A DNA stretch of 64,000 nt. It comes from Strigamia acuminata (Eukaryota > Arthropoda > Chilopoda > Geophilomorpha > Linotaeniidae). Position numbers and translations under genes: made by a program. Location of the stretch: NCBI GenBank assembly GCA_949358305.1, contig OX442315.1:1178001-1242000 (forward strand). The letters run 5' to 3'. The notes under the pieces are model-generated. The model saw only the letters and a program-made list of their open reading frames with translations, searched no databases and was not told the DNA's origin. Of the stretch, positions 11,221-21,800 are shown one piece after another. The first letter of the stretch is position 1. Each line of letters starts with the position of its first letter.

Positions 11221-11603
11221 GGTCGGTGTCCAAACACAAACGTGAAAAATATCGTGGCTTTAGAAGTGGTACGGGCAATCGTATTTCGATGAGCGGAGCA
11301 CTGATTCGAAGCACACACTTATCGTCGCACAAATCACTCGAAGCACTGTCAAAGCGGAAACCACGACGGGGAGGCAATGCTACAATTGCCTTGATAACCT
11401 GTGCTGAGTATCCCCCTAACGCCCTTTGCAAACCGCCTAGGGCCCCGGAAACGTTAGGTGGCGCAGGGATAGCCTCAACACAGAATACAAATTTCACGAG
11501 CCCGACTGGACTAAGGGTGAAATCGATACTAAGGGACCCACTCCAAAAATGGGGACTTAAAACTAACAATAAAATTTCGAAATAAGGAGAAATGTCGACT
11601 CTT

Positions 11604-11703
11604 GTTGTGTGAATTAACACACAACCTCGTGCAATCAGATAACACGGGCGTGGTTTTATAGAAAAACCACCGAAAAGCGCTATTTCCGATTTAAATCGGA
11701 AAT
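11604..11703 (-). promoter_or_regulatory. three-hairpin RNA structure in the copia-2 leader
   Basis: Stems are 11604-11611 with 11618-11625 (8 bp), 11650-11657 with 11663-11670 (8 bp) and the perfect palindrome 11682-11703. Linkers CCTCGTGCAA, GCGC and TCTTCTC are shared with copia-1 (4142-4236), but the stem sequences differ on both sides so that pairing is kept. Confidence 0.6.
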
Positions 11704-12253
11704 CTTCTCGAATTAACGAGGGAAAAATCCAAAAATCGTCGAATAATAACAGATCGGCGATACTGCAAGCACGCCGGGGTGCAATGCAGCGGATTCGATC
11801 CGTTTCTCGTTGATTACGCCACGTACGCGTGACGAAAAATTGAAAAATCTGAAAATAAATCACAAAACCTGGAAAATTCGCGAAACCCGCGACAATTTTC
11901 CAATTGTTGATGAAAATAAACAGAATTCGTGTGTTTACACGTTGATTCTCGTCCAAACACGTCGTCGGACACTTCAAATCGCCGAAATCTGGAAATAAAT
12001 AAAAGAAAACCCGGAAATTTCGCGAATCCCGCGCAAATTTCCGATTATCGGCGAAAAACGATGATTTTCCCGTGTCAAAACGTTGGCCTACGTTTGAAAA
12101 CGTAGCTGGTAACAGGAAAAACGTTGTCACGTCGTAGGATCGTCGTAGGAAATCGTCGAGACCTGAAAAATACAAATTATCGCCGAAAATCGCGAAATTC
12201 GCGAAATTTAGCGATAAATTAGTGGAAATTCGCGTGCTGTGTTGGAAAGCCAA

Positions 12254-12269
12254 CCATCCTCTGCTACCA
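12254..12269 (-). other. primer-binding site, initiator tRNA-Met 3' end (copia-2)
   Basis: On the minus strand TGGTAGCAGAGGATGG begins two bases after the 5' LTR and complements the tRNA-iMet 3' end. Confidence 0.88.
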
Positions 12270-12271
12270 AC

Positions 12272-12845
12272 TGCAGCAGAGGACGAAAAACAGGCACGAA
12301 TTATCGTGCAAAACGACGAAAAAAAGGTCGAAAAGAAAGTTTCGGGATCGGTAGTGACGCCGTACGTGCGTACGCACTTAACGGCAATGGAGCAACGTCT
12401 ACACGACGTGCGTGGCCACAAACAACGAAATAACGACGCTGTGCACTTATAACAAACGTGCACAGTGATTAAAAGCATAAACAAATTTAATTAACGAAAT
12501 AAAACTTACAAAAGGAGCCATTATTTGATGGGAAACACAGTGGTGGCTTGCAAACCAAGCAAGCGGCCATGTTGAGTGAAAATACATAAGTAAACGCCAA
12601 CTGGTGGCGGAATTAAACATTAACAATGTCAGAAAAGATACAAACAGCATCGTACCTAATGCTAATAAATACGGCATCGTGCTTTAAGCACGGAAATACA
12701 GAAAACACAATGGAATTACGATATAACGCGATTAAGAAACGAAATACATTTGAATATTGTTATAAAACAATGAAACATTGGATAATATGATCAAACAATG
12801 ATATATGAACGCATTCTGGAGTAAATGACGTTAACTACATCAACA
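12272..12845 (-). repeat. 5' LTR of copia-2
   Basis: 574 bp, matching the 3' LTR at 5609-6182 with one difference seen. It is flanked on the outside by the target duplication gaaaa (12846-12850). Confidence 0.96.
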
Positions 12846-13186
12846 GAAAAAGGACAAAACTCGTATTCGATTCGAAAGCGAATCGAATACGATTTCGCGT
12901 TGAAAAAGGACAAAACTCGTATTCGATTCGAAAGCGAATCGAATACGATTTCGCGTTGAAAAAGAACAAAACTCGTATTCGATTCGAAAGCGAATCGAAT
13001 ACGATTTCGCGTTGAAAAAGGACAAAACTCGTATTCGATTCGAAAGCGAATCGAATACGATTTCGCGTTGAAAAAGGACAAAACTCGTATTCGATTCGAA
13101 AGCGAATCGAATACGATTTCGCGTTGAAAAAGGACAAAACTCGTATTCGATTCGAAAGCGAATCGAATACGATTTCGCATGGGAAA
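12846..13186. repeat. 56-bp satellite, right block (about six homogeneous units)
   Basis: Unit starts (TGAAAAAGGACAAAACTCG) recur at 12901, 12957, 13013, 13069 and 13125, so the period is 56 bp. Each unit holds a 13-bp perfect inverted repeat (CGTATTCGATTCG, loop AAAG, then its complement). The units are nearly identical, unlike the left block. All three minus frames are open because the period is not a multiple of three and no unit has a stop in any of them; I do not regard this as coding. Confidence 0.93.
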
Positions 13187-13301
13187 ACGACTCGAATGCG
13201 CCTCCACGTTGCAATGCGCATTTGTGTAAACGATGATGGAATCCCCTGCTTAAATACTGGCTATCGCGTCACGTAACAGCAACGTGCCACGTCACGTAAT
13301 T

Positions 13302-16061
13302 GCAACGTGCCGCGCTATGCCACACAATGTGCCGCCGCAATAGGCCATCAAACCCGAACGTGTGTGATGCGAAACGCGCGAGTACGCGCGCGGAGAACGC
13401 GCGGCAATGCTAGTGTCTCGATAATTGATCTTTTTTCTTTGTTTGCAATATTTTTTTGGCCTTTTTTGTTGATTTTTCGGTTTGAAATTGTTTTTTTTCC
13501 GGTGTAATTTAAGTGGTGGAAGGTTGTTGGGGTGTGTTGAGGGTAATTTTGGCGGTTTTTGGGTCGGGATTAGTGTTTTCTGCGATTTTTGATCCGTATT
13601 TGGGGTTTGATGCAGCGGATAGCGCATGCGAATCGCCGTCGACCGTAGCATTAGCAATTGCAACGTGCCGCGCTATGCCACACAATGTGCCGCCGCGATA
13701 GGCCATCGAATCCGAATGTGTGTGATGCGAAACGCGAGTACGCGCGCGGAGAACGCGCGGCAATGCTAGCAACAGGAGCGCAACTGCCCAAGAAATTGCT
13801 CAACAATAAAAGGCACGTGGAAGCACGTGCCTGAAACAATAGGCACTTCAAATAAAGTTATTGTTAAAAAACGGGCTTGAAAACCAACAATTACACAATA
13901 ATTAAGGGGCAAGAAATGAACTTTGCTGCAATGCAAAGTTCTCAAAATACAGAGAAATGAAAGTTACACTTGTATAAAGAATTGACAATGTTTGAAACCA
14001 ATAAAAACTACAAAAACACACTTGTAAAAAACCCAAAACAACCCCCAGAATGAATTATTTGACTCAAATTAACCCTAAAACGGTCTTGGAGGTTGTGCAG
14101 ACGACAGAGTCGGATCGGAAGGTTGCTAAAACCTGACGCCAAAACTAGCAATGGGACAGCTAGTTAGAAAACAGCTTTTTCATCAATCATGAACGCTGAA
14201 AACCTCATCCAGGGGTAGAAAATGATGGAGAGAACGTTTTCGCCATCTAAAACAGTCTAAAACGGGTCTAAAATGCCTAAACCGGCGCCTGGAACGTGGC
14301 GCAGTTGTTGGGTCAAATATTGTCAAAAATCAGTGGAAATTTGTCAAATACTGGCAAAAATCTGCTGAAATTTGTCAAAAATTGCCAAATTTTGGCGCAA
14401 GTTACGTGAGGTTTGCGCGCATCCAACTATGACGAAAAATCCACGCGTGTGCACGCGCGATTTACTGGCGCGTTGGAAGCGTTAAAATAAATTTTTCCAA
14501 TATCTAACACAATTTGCACCGAATTATGGCAATTTTTGACAAATTTACATGGATTTTTGCCAGTATTTGACAAATTTCCACGGATTTTTGACAATATTTG
14601 ACAAATTCCAGACAAATTTCAGACAAATTTCAATTAATTTTAGAAATTTTATGAGAAATTTCAGCAAATGTTTGAGGATTGAGGAAATCTTCTGAAATTT
14701 GTCAAATATAGGCAAAAATCTTCTGAAATTTGTCAAATACAGGCAAAAATCTGCTGAAATTTGTCAAAAATTGCCCAAATTCCGTGCAAGTTTTGCAAGT
14801 TTTGCGCGCATCAAATCGTATGCGCGCCTATACTATTGCACGAGCGCATTGACGCGTGATGAACACCGATTACGTTTACGAAGTGAATTCGAGCTACAAA
14901 AGTATCGAGTCGCCATTCTATGATGGAAAAAAAAAATTAAGTGTAAACAAACAAAATAAAAACTTTAATATACAAGAAACGTACAATTCCACTCAACTTT
15001 GTTTCAAATTTTATTTATTGGATCATTGAAAATAAACAGTAGTGTTGTGCACGGTACGCTTAAGTGTTTACCGGCGATGCGTTGTTTTGTGGTGGGGATT
15101 TGCCTCGATAATTGATCTTTTCTCTTTGTTTGCAATATTTTTTTGGCCTTTTTTGTTGATTTTTCGGTTTGAAATTGTTTTTTTTTTCGGTGTAATTTAA
15201 GTGGTGGAAGGTTGTTGGGGTGTGTTGAGGGTAATTTTGGCGGTTTTTGGGTCGGGATTAGTGTTTTCTGCGATTTTTGATCGGTATTTGGGGTTTGATG
15301 CAGCGGATAGCGCATGCGAATCGCCGTCGACCGTAGCATTAGCAATTGCAACGTGCCGCGCTATGCCACACAATGTGCCGCCGCGATAGGCCATCGAATC
15401 CGAATGTGTGTGATGCGAAACGCGAGTACGCGCGCGGAGAACGCGCGGCAATGCTAGCAACAGGAGCGCAACTGCCCAAGAAATTGCTCAACAATAAAAG
15501 GCACGTGGAAGCACGTGCCTGAAACAATAGGCACTTCAAATAAAGTTATTGTTAAAAAACGGGCTTGAAAACCAACAATTACACAATAATTAAGGGGCAA
15601 GAAATGAACTTTGCTGCAATGCAAAGTTCTCAAAATACAGAGAAATGAAAGTTACACTTGTATAAAAAATTGACAATGTTTGAAACCAATAAAAACTACA
15701 AAAACACACTTGTAAAAAACCCAAAACAACCCCCAGAATGAATTATTTGACTCAAATTAACCCTAAAACGGTCTTGGAGGTTGTGCAGACGACAGAGTCG
15801 GATCGGAAGGTTGCTAAAACCTGACGCCAAAACTAGCAATGGGACAGCTAGTTAGAAAACAGCTTTTTCATCAATCATGAACGCTGAAAACCTCACCCAG
15901 GGGTAGAAAATGATGGAGAGAACGTTTTCGCCATCTAAAACGGTCTAAAACGGGTCTAAAATGCCTAAACCGGCGCCTGGAACGTGGCGCAGTTGTTGGG
16001 TCAAATATTGTCAAAAATCAGTGGAAATTTGTCAAATACTGGCAAAAATCTGCTGAAATTT
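13302..16061. repeat. macrosatellite array, left part (monomer about 1.69 kb)
   Basis: The monomer has three parts. C is a T/G-rich ~245 bp (13415-13659, 15104-15347). B is 110 bp rich in CGCG, ending in a CGCGCG hairpin and CTAG (13302-13413, 13660-13769, 15348-15457). D is ~1.33 kb (13770-15103; 15458-16061 continuing at 30663). The C-to-C spacing is 1689 bp; between 15104 and 31393 it is 1688 bp once gypsy-A is subtracted. The first B is followed directly by C, so one D was deleted. D contains a ~75-bp inverted repeat (about 14312-14391 against 14526-14601) and tandem words of the type GAAATTTGTCAAA. There are no genes. The ~110 bases at 13187-13301 show nothing recognisable. Confidence 0.88.
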
Positions 16062-16733
16062 TGTCACGGGCAGGTTACCCACCCTTCTTTTTTATTCATT
16101 TCTAACTTAGACTGACCCAATCTTAAGTTTTCTTATTTTTTCCCAATCTTTCTTTTCATCTAACATCGATGAATCATCTCTAAATATATGCGCAGCTTTA
16201 TTGCGCGCATCTTATTATTTTCAACAATTAACTTTATTTTATACCTTCCACCCCCTCACCCACTCCAATCGACCTGGTCACATGACTCATGTTTACCTGG
16301 TCGCTACTTTTATCCATAATCCACACTTCTCATACCTCTTTCAACGAGTTAACACCTCTTAGATTGAATTGAGTTTGTCAATCTTTATTTTGCGCCTTAA
16401 CACGCGCCCCTTCTAATTTAACACTTAATAGCGCCTCTTTTTGCCCACCTTTTATCCCTTCGCATGCCTGTGACATCCTACGCCCACCCGCATACGAATA
16501 TCACTGCGCATACTCATTCTTTTTAAACGTAAAGACCCACAACGTGAGACTGAGCCCGTCGAATATAAATAATGTGTGTTACAGCGAGTTAGGTTTATTC
16601 ACCGTCCGATATCCGCATATGACGATGGCACAAACAGAGTAAATCTACGAACTTTGCCCGCTGATTTGCGCTAACATCACTTTGCGCGTAAATTCAGATC
16701 AAATCAATTAAACATCTAAGTTGATTCGTAACA
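16062..16733 (+). repeat. 5' LTR of gypsy-A
   Basis: 672 bp, TGTCACGGGCAGG to GATTCGTAACA, matching 29987-30658. A TATA-like TATAAAT at 16564-16570 is a likely core promoter. A 628-bp truncated copy lies at 34432-35059. Confidence 0.95.
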
Positions 16734-16737
16734 AACA

Positions 16738-16757
16738 TGGCGAGCCTGACAGGATTC
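16738..16757 (+). other. probable primer-binding site of gypsy-A
   Basis: TGGCGAGCCTGACAGGATTC lies four bases after the 5' LTR. Its complement reads as a tRNA 3' end (T-loop-like GAATCC, discriminator G, CCA). The G discriminator would fit tRNA-Ser, but I cannot assign the tRNA. Confidence 0.6.
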
Positions 16758-16837
16758 GCTCTCACCTATAAGGCTTAAACGCGCGAAAAGGTTAGTTTTT
16801 TGAGTTATTTATTTAATCATTTCACATTTTCTTCATC

Positions 16838-18808
16838 ATGTCGAGACAGTTGGGAGGTGACGGAATTCGTCCCGTCACGCGCGATCCATTTGATTTCAGT
16901 GAGCTAGAAATGGAGCAGGAATGGCAACAGTCCGAACGGAGGAGTGGTGTTCGCCGGGAAGAAAAAAGGGAATTTCGAGAGTGGCAGCAACACGACCAAT
17001 TGCGAAGAAGTCGTATCGAACAACAGGAAACGCTTGTGAGTATTGCGCAACAACAGCCAGCCCCATCAAATCATATCATGACAATGGCTGTTGCAAATTC
17101 ACGAGCGCAACCTCAAGTAAATTTTGCCACGTCAACACCCGCTGACTTTTTGGCGGCGCCATCTTTTTTCGATTCGACTCAGCCTAGAGCATTAGTAGAC
17201 CCCGTCACATTAAATACGGAAGGTTTGCTGATGTCCGACTTGCGCAACCAATACTATGCTCAAACACGAGGTCTAGTAAATGAGATTCGCGAAATATTCC
17301 AACAAGGCCCTCGCTCTCTACGAACAGGGACCGTACGGTCTCTGGACGGTGGATCCTCGCATGGCTCCATAAGAGTTAAAGGCACCTCGGCACCATATGA
17401 TTTAGGACTTCCCACAGCACGTCAGCACCAAGTTCGGGAGGTTGAGCATCGAGGCCAGCAGACAAGAACGCCCGCACCAACTGCGCAAATTGTTTACACA
17501 ACGACAACGCCACCAATGCCGGCAATGGTAACGATCTACACCCAGGCTCCATCACAGGAACCTGCTCAATTGGATTCAACAACACGAGCAAATCAAGATT
17601 TAATGAGCTCGATGCTATACTCCAAGATGGGATATCCTCGGGACAGATCCGACACCAAGGCAAAGTTGTCACTGCCGTCAGTAAGAGCGCAACATACAAG
17701 TAAAGATAAAAATTGTTTCAAGCCTGGAAAACCACCTTTGTTTGATCCAGATAAAGCCGATCTTGATTACATTAATCTTTTTCTTGCGCATTTGTACGCG
17801 CACATGTATTCTATGCAGGCCCCGGTGGATGAATATTTAAAAGTATTTGTCATTCAAGCAACGCGTGGAAGAGCGCAGCGATGGTGGTTATCACTAAAAC
17901 CAAAACCAAAAACATGGGAGGACTTTGAGATATTATTTCGACGAGCTTTCGCCATGAATTCGGCAGCGGCCAATGTGAAGCTATCCAAGCGAAAGCAACG
18001 AAATGGAGAATCTACAATGTCATTTTTAAGTGAGATTGTGTATTATCTTCAGGTTGCAGGATATACCGACCCAGAGCTCCAATGGGAGAAAGCTCAGAAC
18101 ATGATGCAAACCGAGGTTGTTCATCTCTTACGCGCATGGAACGTAAACTCGCTGGACGAGGCGATCCAAAGAGGTAATGACATCGACAATCGTCTACAGC
18201 TGGACACCATTCGAGCAGACGAATACAAAGATCTGGGTATGGCTGATCAGCGAATGCCCTCTCTGCGTGATGCGCAGCGCCCCACAGTGCTCAAGGCTGC
18301 GGAGAAGTCCAAAGGAGACGATGATATCAAATCTCTCGTGTCCCAGGACGTCAAGCGTTTTGCGAGGTATCGAAAACAATTTCTAATCGAGTTAGCTGCA
18401 GTGCAGGCGGGACCAGAACAATCTCCACCTGCGCAGGAACCTGACTCGAGTAGCAGCAGTAGTGACACGGATGCTGAACCTGAAATTAAGAAGAGCACAG
18501 TCGCCGAGGCGGCTCAGAAGGCAACAATTAAAATAAATTTAGCTACTCTGACGCCTCCAGCGGACGTCCCAAAGGACCATGTGTGCTCTACATCAATTGT
18601 TACATTTCCACCAGCGCCAAAACCACCATTAACTGTCAAATGTCCTGAGAAAGGTACAGCCTGGAGGAAAACACCGAAGGATTGGTGGTATTTGGTAGAT
18701 ACAGCAACTTGGCATCCGTTGTGCCCCATATGTTACCAGCCATTTAGGAGACCGGAAAACTCCGAAGGCCTGAAGTTCGGGAAGCCGGTGGAACCAGGCC
18801 GCAAATGA
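16838..18808 (+). CDS. Gag of gypsy-A
   Basis: 656 residues from the ATG at 16838, the first after the primer site. The N-terminal ~100 residues are charged and Gln/Arg-rich, followed by a Pro/Thr/Ser-rich stretch. The conserved Gag (capsid-like) region runs from about residue 290 to 440, around KPPLFDPDKADLDYINLFLA, QRWWLSLKPKPKTWEDF and SEIVYYLQVAGY. I see no CCHC knuckle. The C terminus instead has a single CPICYQPF pair near residue 628 in a Trp-rich setting, so RNA binding may differ from standard Gag. The stop codon overlaps the pol start (ATGA at 18805-18808). It should form the particle shell; function is inferred from family and position. Confidence 0.88.
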   Translation: MSRQLGGDGIRPVTRDPFDFSELEMEQEWQQSERRSGVRREEKREFREWQQHDQLRRSRIEQQETLVSIAQQQPAPSNHIMTMAVANSRAQPQVNFATSTPADFLAAPSFFDSTQPRALVDPVTLNTEGLLMSDLRNQYYAQTRGLVNEIREIFQQGPRSLRTGTVRSLDGGSSHGSIRVKGTSAPYDLGLPTARQHQVREVEHRGQQTRTPAPTAQIVYTTTTPPMPAMVTIYTQAPSQEPAQLDSTTRANQDLMSSMLYSKMGYPRDRSDTKAKLSLPSVRAQHTSKDKNCFKPGKPPLFDPDKADLDYINLFLAHLYAHMYSMQAPVDEYLKVFVIQATRGRAQRWWLSLKPKPKTWEDFEILFRRAFAMNSAAANVKLSKRKQRNGESTMSFLSEIVYYLQVAGYTDPELQWEKAQNMMQTEVVHLLRAWNVNSLDEAIQRGNDIDNRLQLDTIRADEYKDLGMADQRMPSLRDAQRPTVLKAAEKSKGDDDIKSLVSQDVKRFARYRKQFLIELAAVQAGPEQSPPAQEPDSSSSSSDTDAEPEIKKSTVAEAAQKATIKINLATLTPPADVPKDHVCSTSIVTFPPAPKPPLTVKCPEKGTAWRKTPKDWWYLVDTATWHPLCPICYQPFRRPENSEGLKFGKPVEPGRK

Positions 18809-21800
18809 GTCGACCGGCCTTTCGCGCAAAACGTCTGAAATCCAAACGACGCGCTTCACCTTTAATTAACTTGAAAGAGGACAATCCTTTACAAGTTAAT
18901 TCAACAACATCTCCTACTGTTATTACTCTTCCAGAGTATAAACCTGTAAGTAGTGTTATTTCTTCATCATCTTCCATCATCACATCAGCTACAAAGGCGT
19001 CAGATCTGCAGGCTGCCGTTCCTGAAGCTGTAAAGGACGAATTGCCGAAATTAACAGATTTGCAACCTGTAATTTCGAAGAAAAACCCGAAAATGACAAT
19101 AGTGAGTAAAATTACTAAAACTTTACCAATAATTAAGTCTACTTCCAGTGCAACAACGACTGAGGCTCCAAAGGAAGTGATCTCTCCTATGAAGGTATCT
19201 TTCGTAATGTTAACGCCAGAGGAGCTTAAAGAAACTCAAGAACCCATCATTGAGATAACGCGCGGGGATCGTTTGTGCAAGAAAGCACCTTGCGTAAAGA
19301 TTTCCTGGGCTAATGTAGCTTGTACTGCGCTTCTGGACTCAGGCGCACAAACGTGTGTAATGAGTGAGGACGTGTTTCAACAACTACACGAAAAAATGGG
19401 TTTAGACTTCGTGAATCTCCATGAGCGGGTGCAGGTCGCGTCTGGTGACATAGTAGATTCCACCAAGTCGATGCAGCTCGCTTTGCGCGCCCCAATAGGC
19501 ATAATAAAATTCATTTGCATGGTTTTACCCAATGCCAAAATGGATATGCTCCTTGGACGTGATTTCTGCACAGCGGCCGGAATCGACATCGACCATGCGA
19601 GACAGCAGTGGAGCATGGTGGGCTCAAATGAGATTCGCAAATTCATGACTTATGAAGAAGCAAAAAAGTCAGAGTCAATTCTGATTTTGCCGTTTGCGCC
19701 AGAAGAAACGCAGGATCCATCCAACCCACCGGCGGCCATTAGTGAGATCGTTCCGACGAAAATACTAAGGAAACCGGATCCGGTGAGTGAAATTAACTGC
19801 CTCCTCCTGGCGCATAGACCCTTGCAACAAGAAATATTCGAGTATCCACATGACGATGCGCAGTATCGAGTTAAACAAGTTCGACATCGTGCGCAACGCA
19901 AATGGTCGAATATTTGGTCCCCAAAGAGGAAAGAAACTTCTAAAATTTCCTCCAAATTAAAAAAGACAATTTCACGTAAATTAACTTTGAGTCAGTTTCG
20001 ACGCTTACGACGTTTACGACGAAAAATCAATGTTATTCGTCCAATTGCCAAACAACTCGTTGCGCAACGTGCTAAAGACATCAATGCCAAGAAGGAGTCG
20101 AAAATCAACATCTTTTCGATTGCGCAACCTGACAATGGTGGGAATAACTCTAAAAAGAACATTAATGACATTAATTTTTTGCAGTACCAACCTAGTGGAG
20201 ATCCGACTGATTTAGATTGGATTTACCACCAGTTGTGGAACCAATTAACAGTGCCGCAGATAAAACTATTAATTAAAACATTGCAGCCCGTTTCGCAAAT
20301 CTTTCGCGAAGAAATTGGTTTATGTAATAACACCGAGTACGAGGTGAACCTGAAACCGGATTTTCGTCCAATTCATGTCCCTGTGCGCCCGGTAAACCCT
20401 GCGAAAAAGGCGATAATTGATAAATATATCGACAAAAAGCTGCAGCAAGGTATTATTCGGCGATCCCAAAGTGATTGCGCCGTTGCTCCGGTCGTCGTAC
20501 CCAAGAAGACAGGCGAATGGAGAACTGCTATGGATTTTCGCCCCATTAATGCGCAAACAATTCCGGACGTTTACCCCCTTCCGGACATTGATAACATCTT
20601 TGCATATTTGGGAGGTGCGCATTGGTTTTCGATAATCGACGGACGCGAAGCTTTCCATCAGATCGGCGTGCGCAAAGGTGACGAACGGTATTTAGCTTTC
20701 ATAACACATCGAGGTTTATTCGAATATGTGCGCATGCCTTTCGGACCTATCAACGGACCCGCTACCCTCCAACGAGCGATGAATAAGACTCTTGCAAAGT
20801 ATCTTTACAAATTTGTATTTGTGTATATTGATGACGTGATTATTTTTAGCCGAACTTTCGAGGAACACGTGCAACATTTGCGCCTCGTTTTAGAGGAATT
20901 GTTCAACGCTGGATTCACCATGAACGCCAACAAGACTGAGCTTTGTCAAAAAAGACTCGAGGTTTTGGGACACATAGTGGAATCTGGCCAGATTACACCA
21001 AATCCAAAGAAAGTGGTTGCTATTCAAAATTATCCCGCGCCAACCAGTTTGCGCGAATTACAACGATTTAAAGGCATGGTAGGTTATTACCAATCATTCA
21101 TTGCAAATTTTTCCAAAATTAGCGAAGTTTTCCGACCATTGCTTAAAAAGGACGCAACTTGGATTTGGACAGATGCGCAGCAATTAGCGTTCGAATATCT
21201 GAAAGACCAGATTGCGATACCAACACTGAAAAGACGTTTTCCCAGTTGGAAAAAACCATTTATACTGCAGACCGATGCTAGTTATTCTGGATTAGGTGCT
21301 GCTTTAATGCAACTTAACGATGAAGGTGTGAGAATTCCTATCGCATTTGCCTCTCGTGCATTAAACAGCGCTGAAAAGAACTATAAAGTAACCGAAATCG
21401 AATGTTTGGCCGCGGTTTGGGGTGTCAAACGCTTTCGCGCATATCTCGAGATGATGCCATTCTACCTCGAGAGCGACCATCAATCTCTTAAGTGGTTATT
21501 TCAGCAAAGGGAACCAACTGGACGTTTAGCCCGTTGGGTATTATCGTTAAGTGATTATAAATTCACGTTTTTGCATTGCTCAGGATGCAAAAATAAGGTA
21601 GCGGATGCACTGAGTCGAGCTCCTGTCGACCCACCTGAAGTCGACGATGAGGATGATAGCCCGGAGGTCGACGAGGCGTGCTACCTTGCCTATTTTGATG
21701 ATTGTAATGAGTGGCCTGCACTTAATATCATTAAGGAGTTGCCAAAAGACATTAATTTGCAGTTTCGAAAGTTGTTCAAATCTAAATTTAAGAAAATGCC

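Larger units (their letters stand above)
11075..12478 (-). other. long leader ORF of copia-2 (467 codons), LTR into gag
   Basis: It is open from an ATG at 12478 inside the 5' LTR (207 nt before the LTR end, the same distance as in copia-1), through the primer site and the whole leader, ending 146 nt inside gag in a different frame. Such a length is unlikely in random sequence. The start MLLITVHVCYKC is not similar to the copia-1 start, and the two frames cross the primer site in different phases. This argues against a conserved protein there; later segments are similar. No known domain is seen. Confidence 0.35.
5609..12845 (-). mobile_element. copia-2: complete, young Ty1/copia retrotransposon (7237 bp)
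   Basis: Both LTRs are present (5609-6182 and 12272-12845, 574 bp each). I found one difference between them (near 5991 versus 12654), so insertion was recent. The 5-bp target duplication gaaaa is at 5604-5608 and 12846-12850. It carries a tRNA-iMet primer site, a ~1-kb structured leader, an intact 1597-codon gag-pol and a purine tract beside the 3' LTR. It landed in the 56-bp satellite. Everything needed for activity appears present. Confidence 0.96.

Noticed and set aside
12846-13186. CRISPR-like array
   Set aside because: Direct tandem units without unique spacers, in eukaryotic sequence.
13660-13769. Confident Helitron call for the B module
   Set aside because: A hairpin plus CTAG is present, but no TC 5' end, Rep/helicase or A-T insertion site could be shown; kept only as a possibility.
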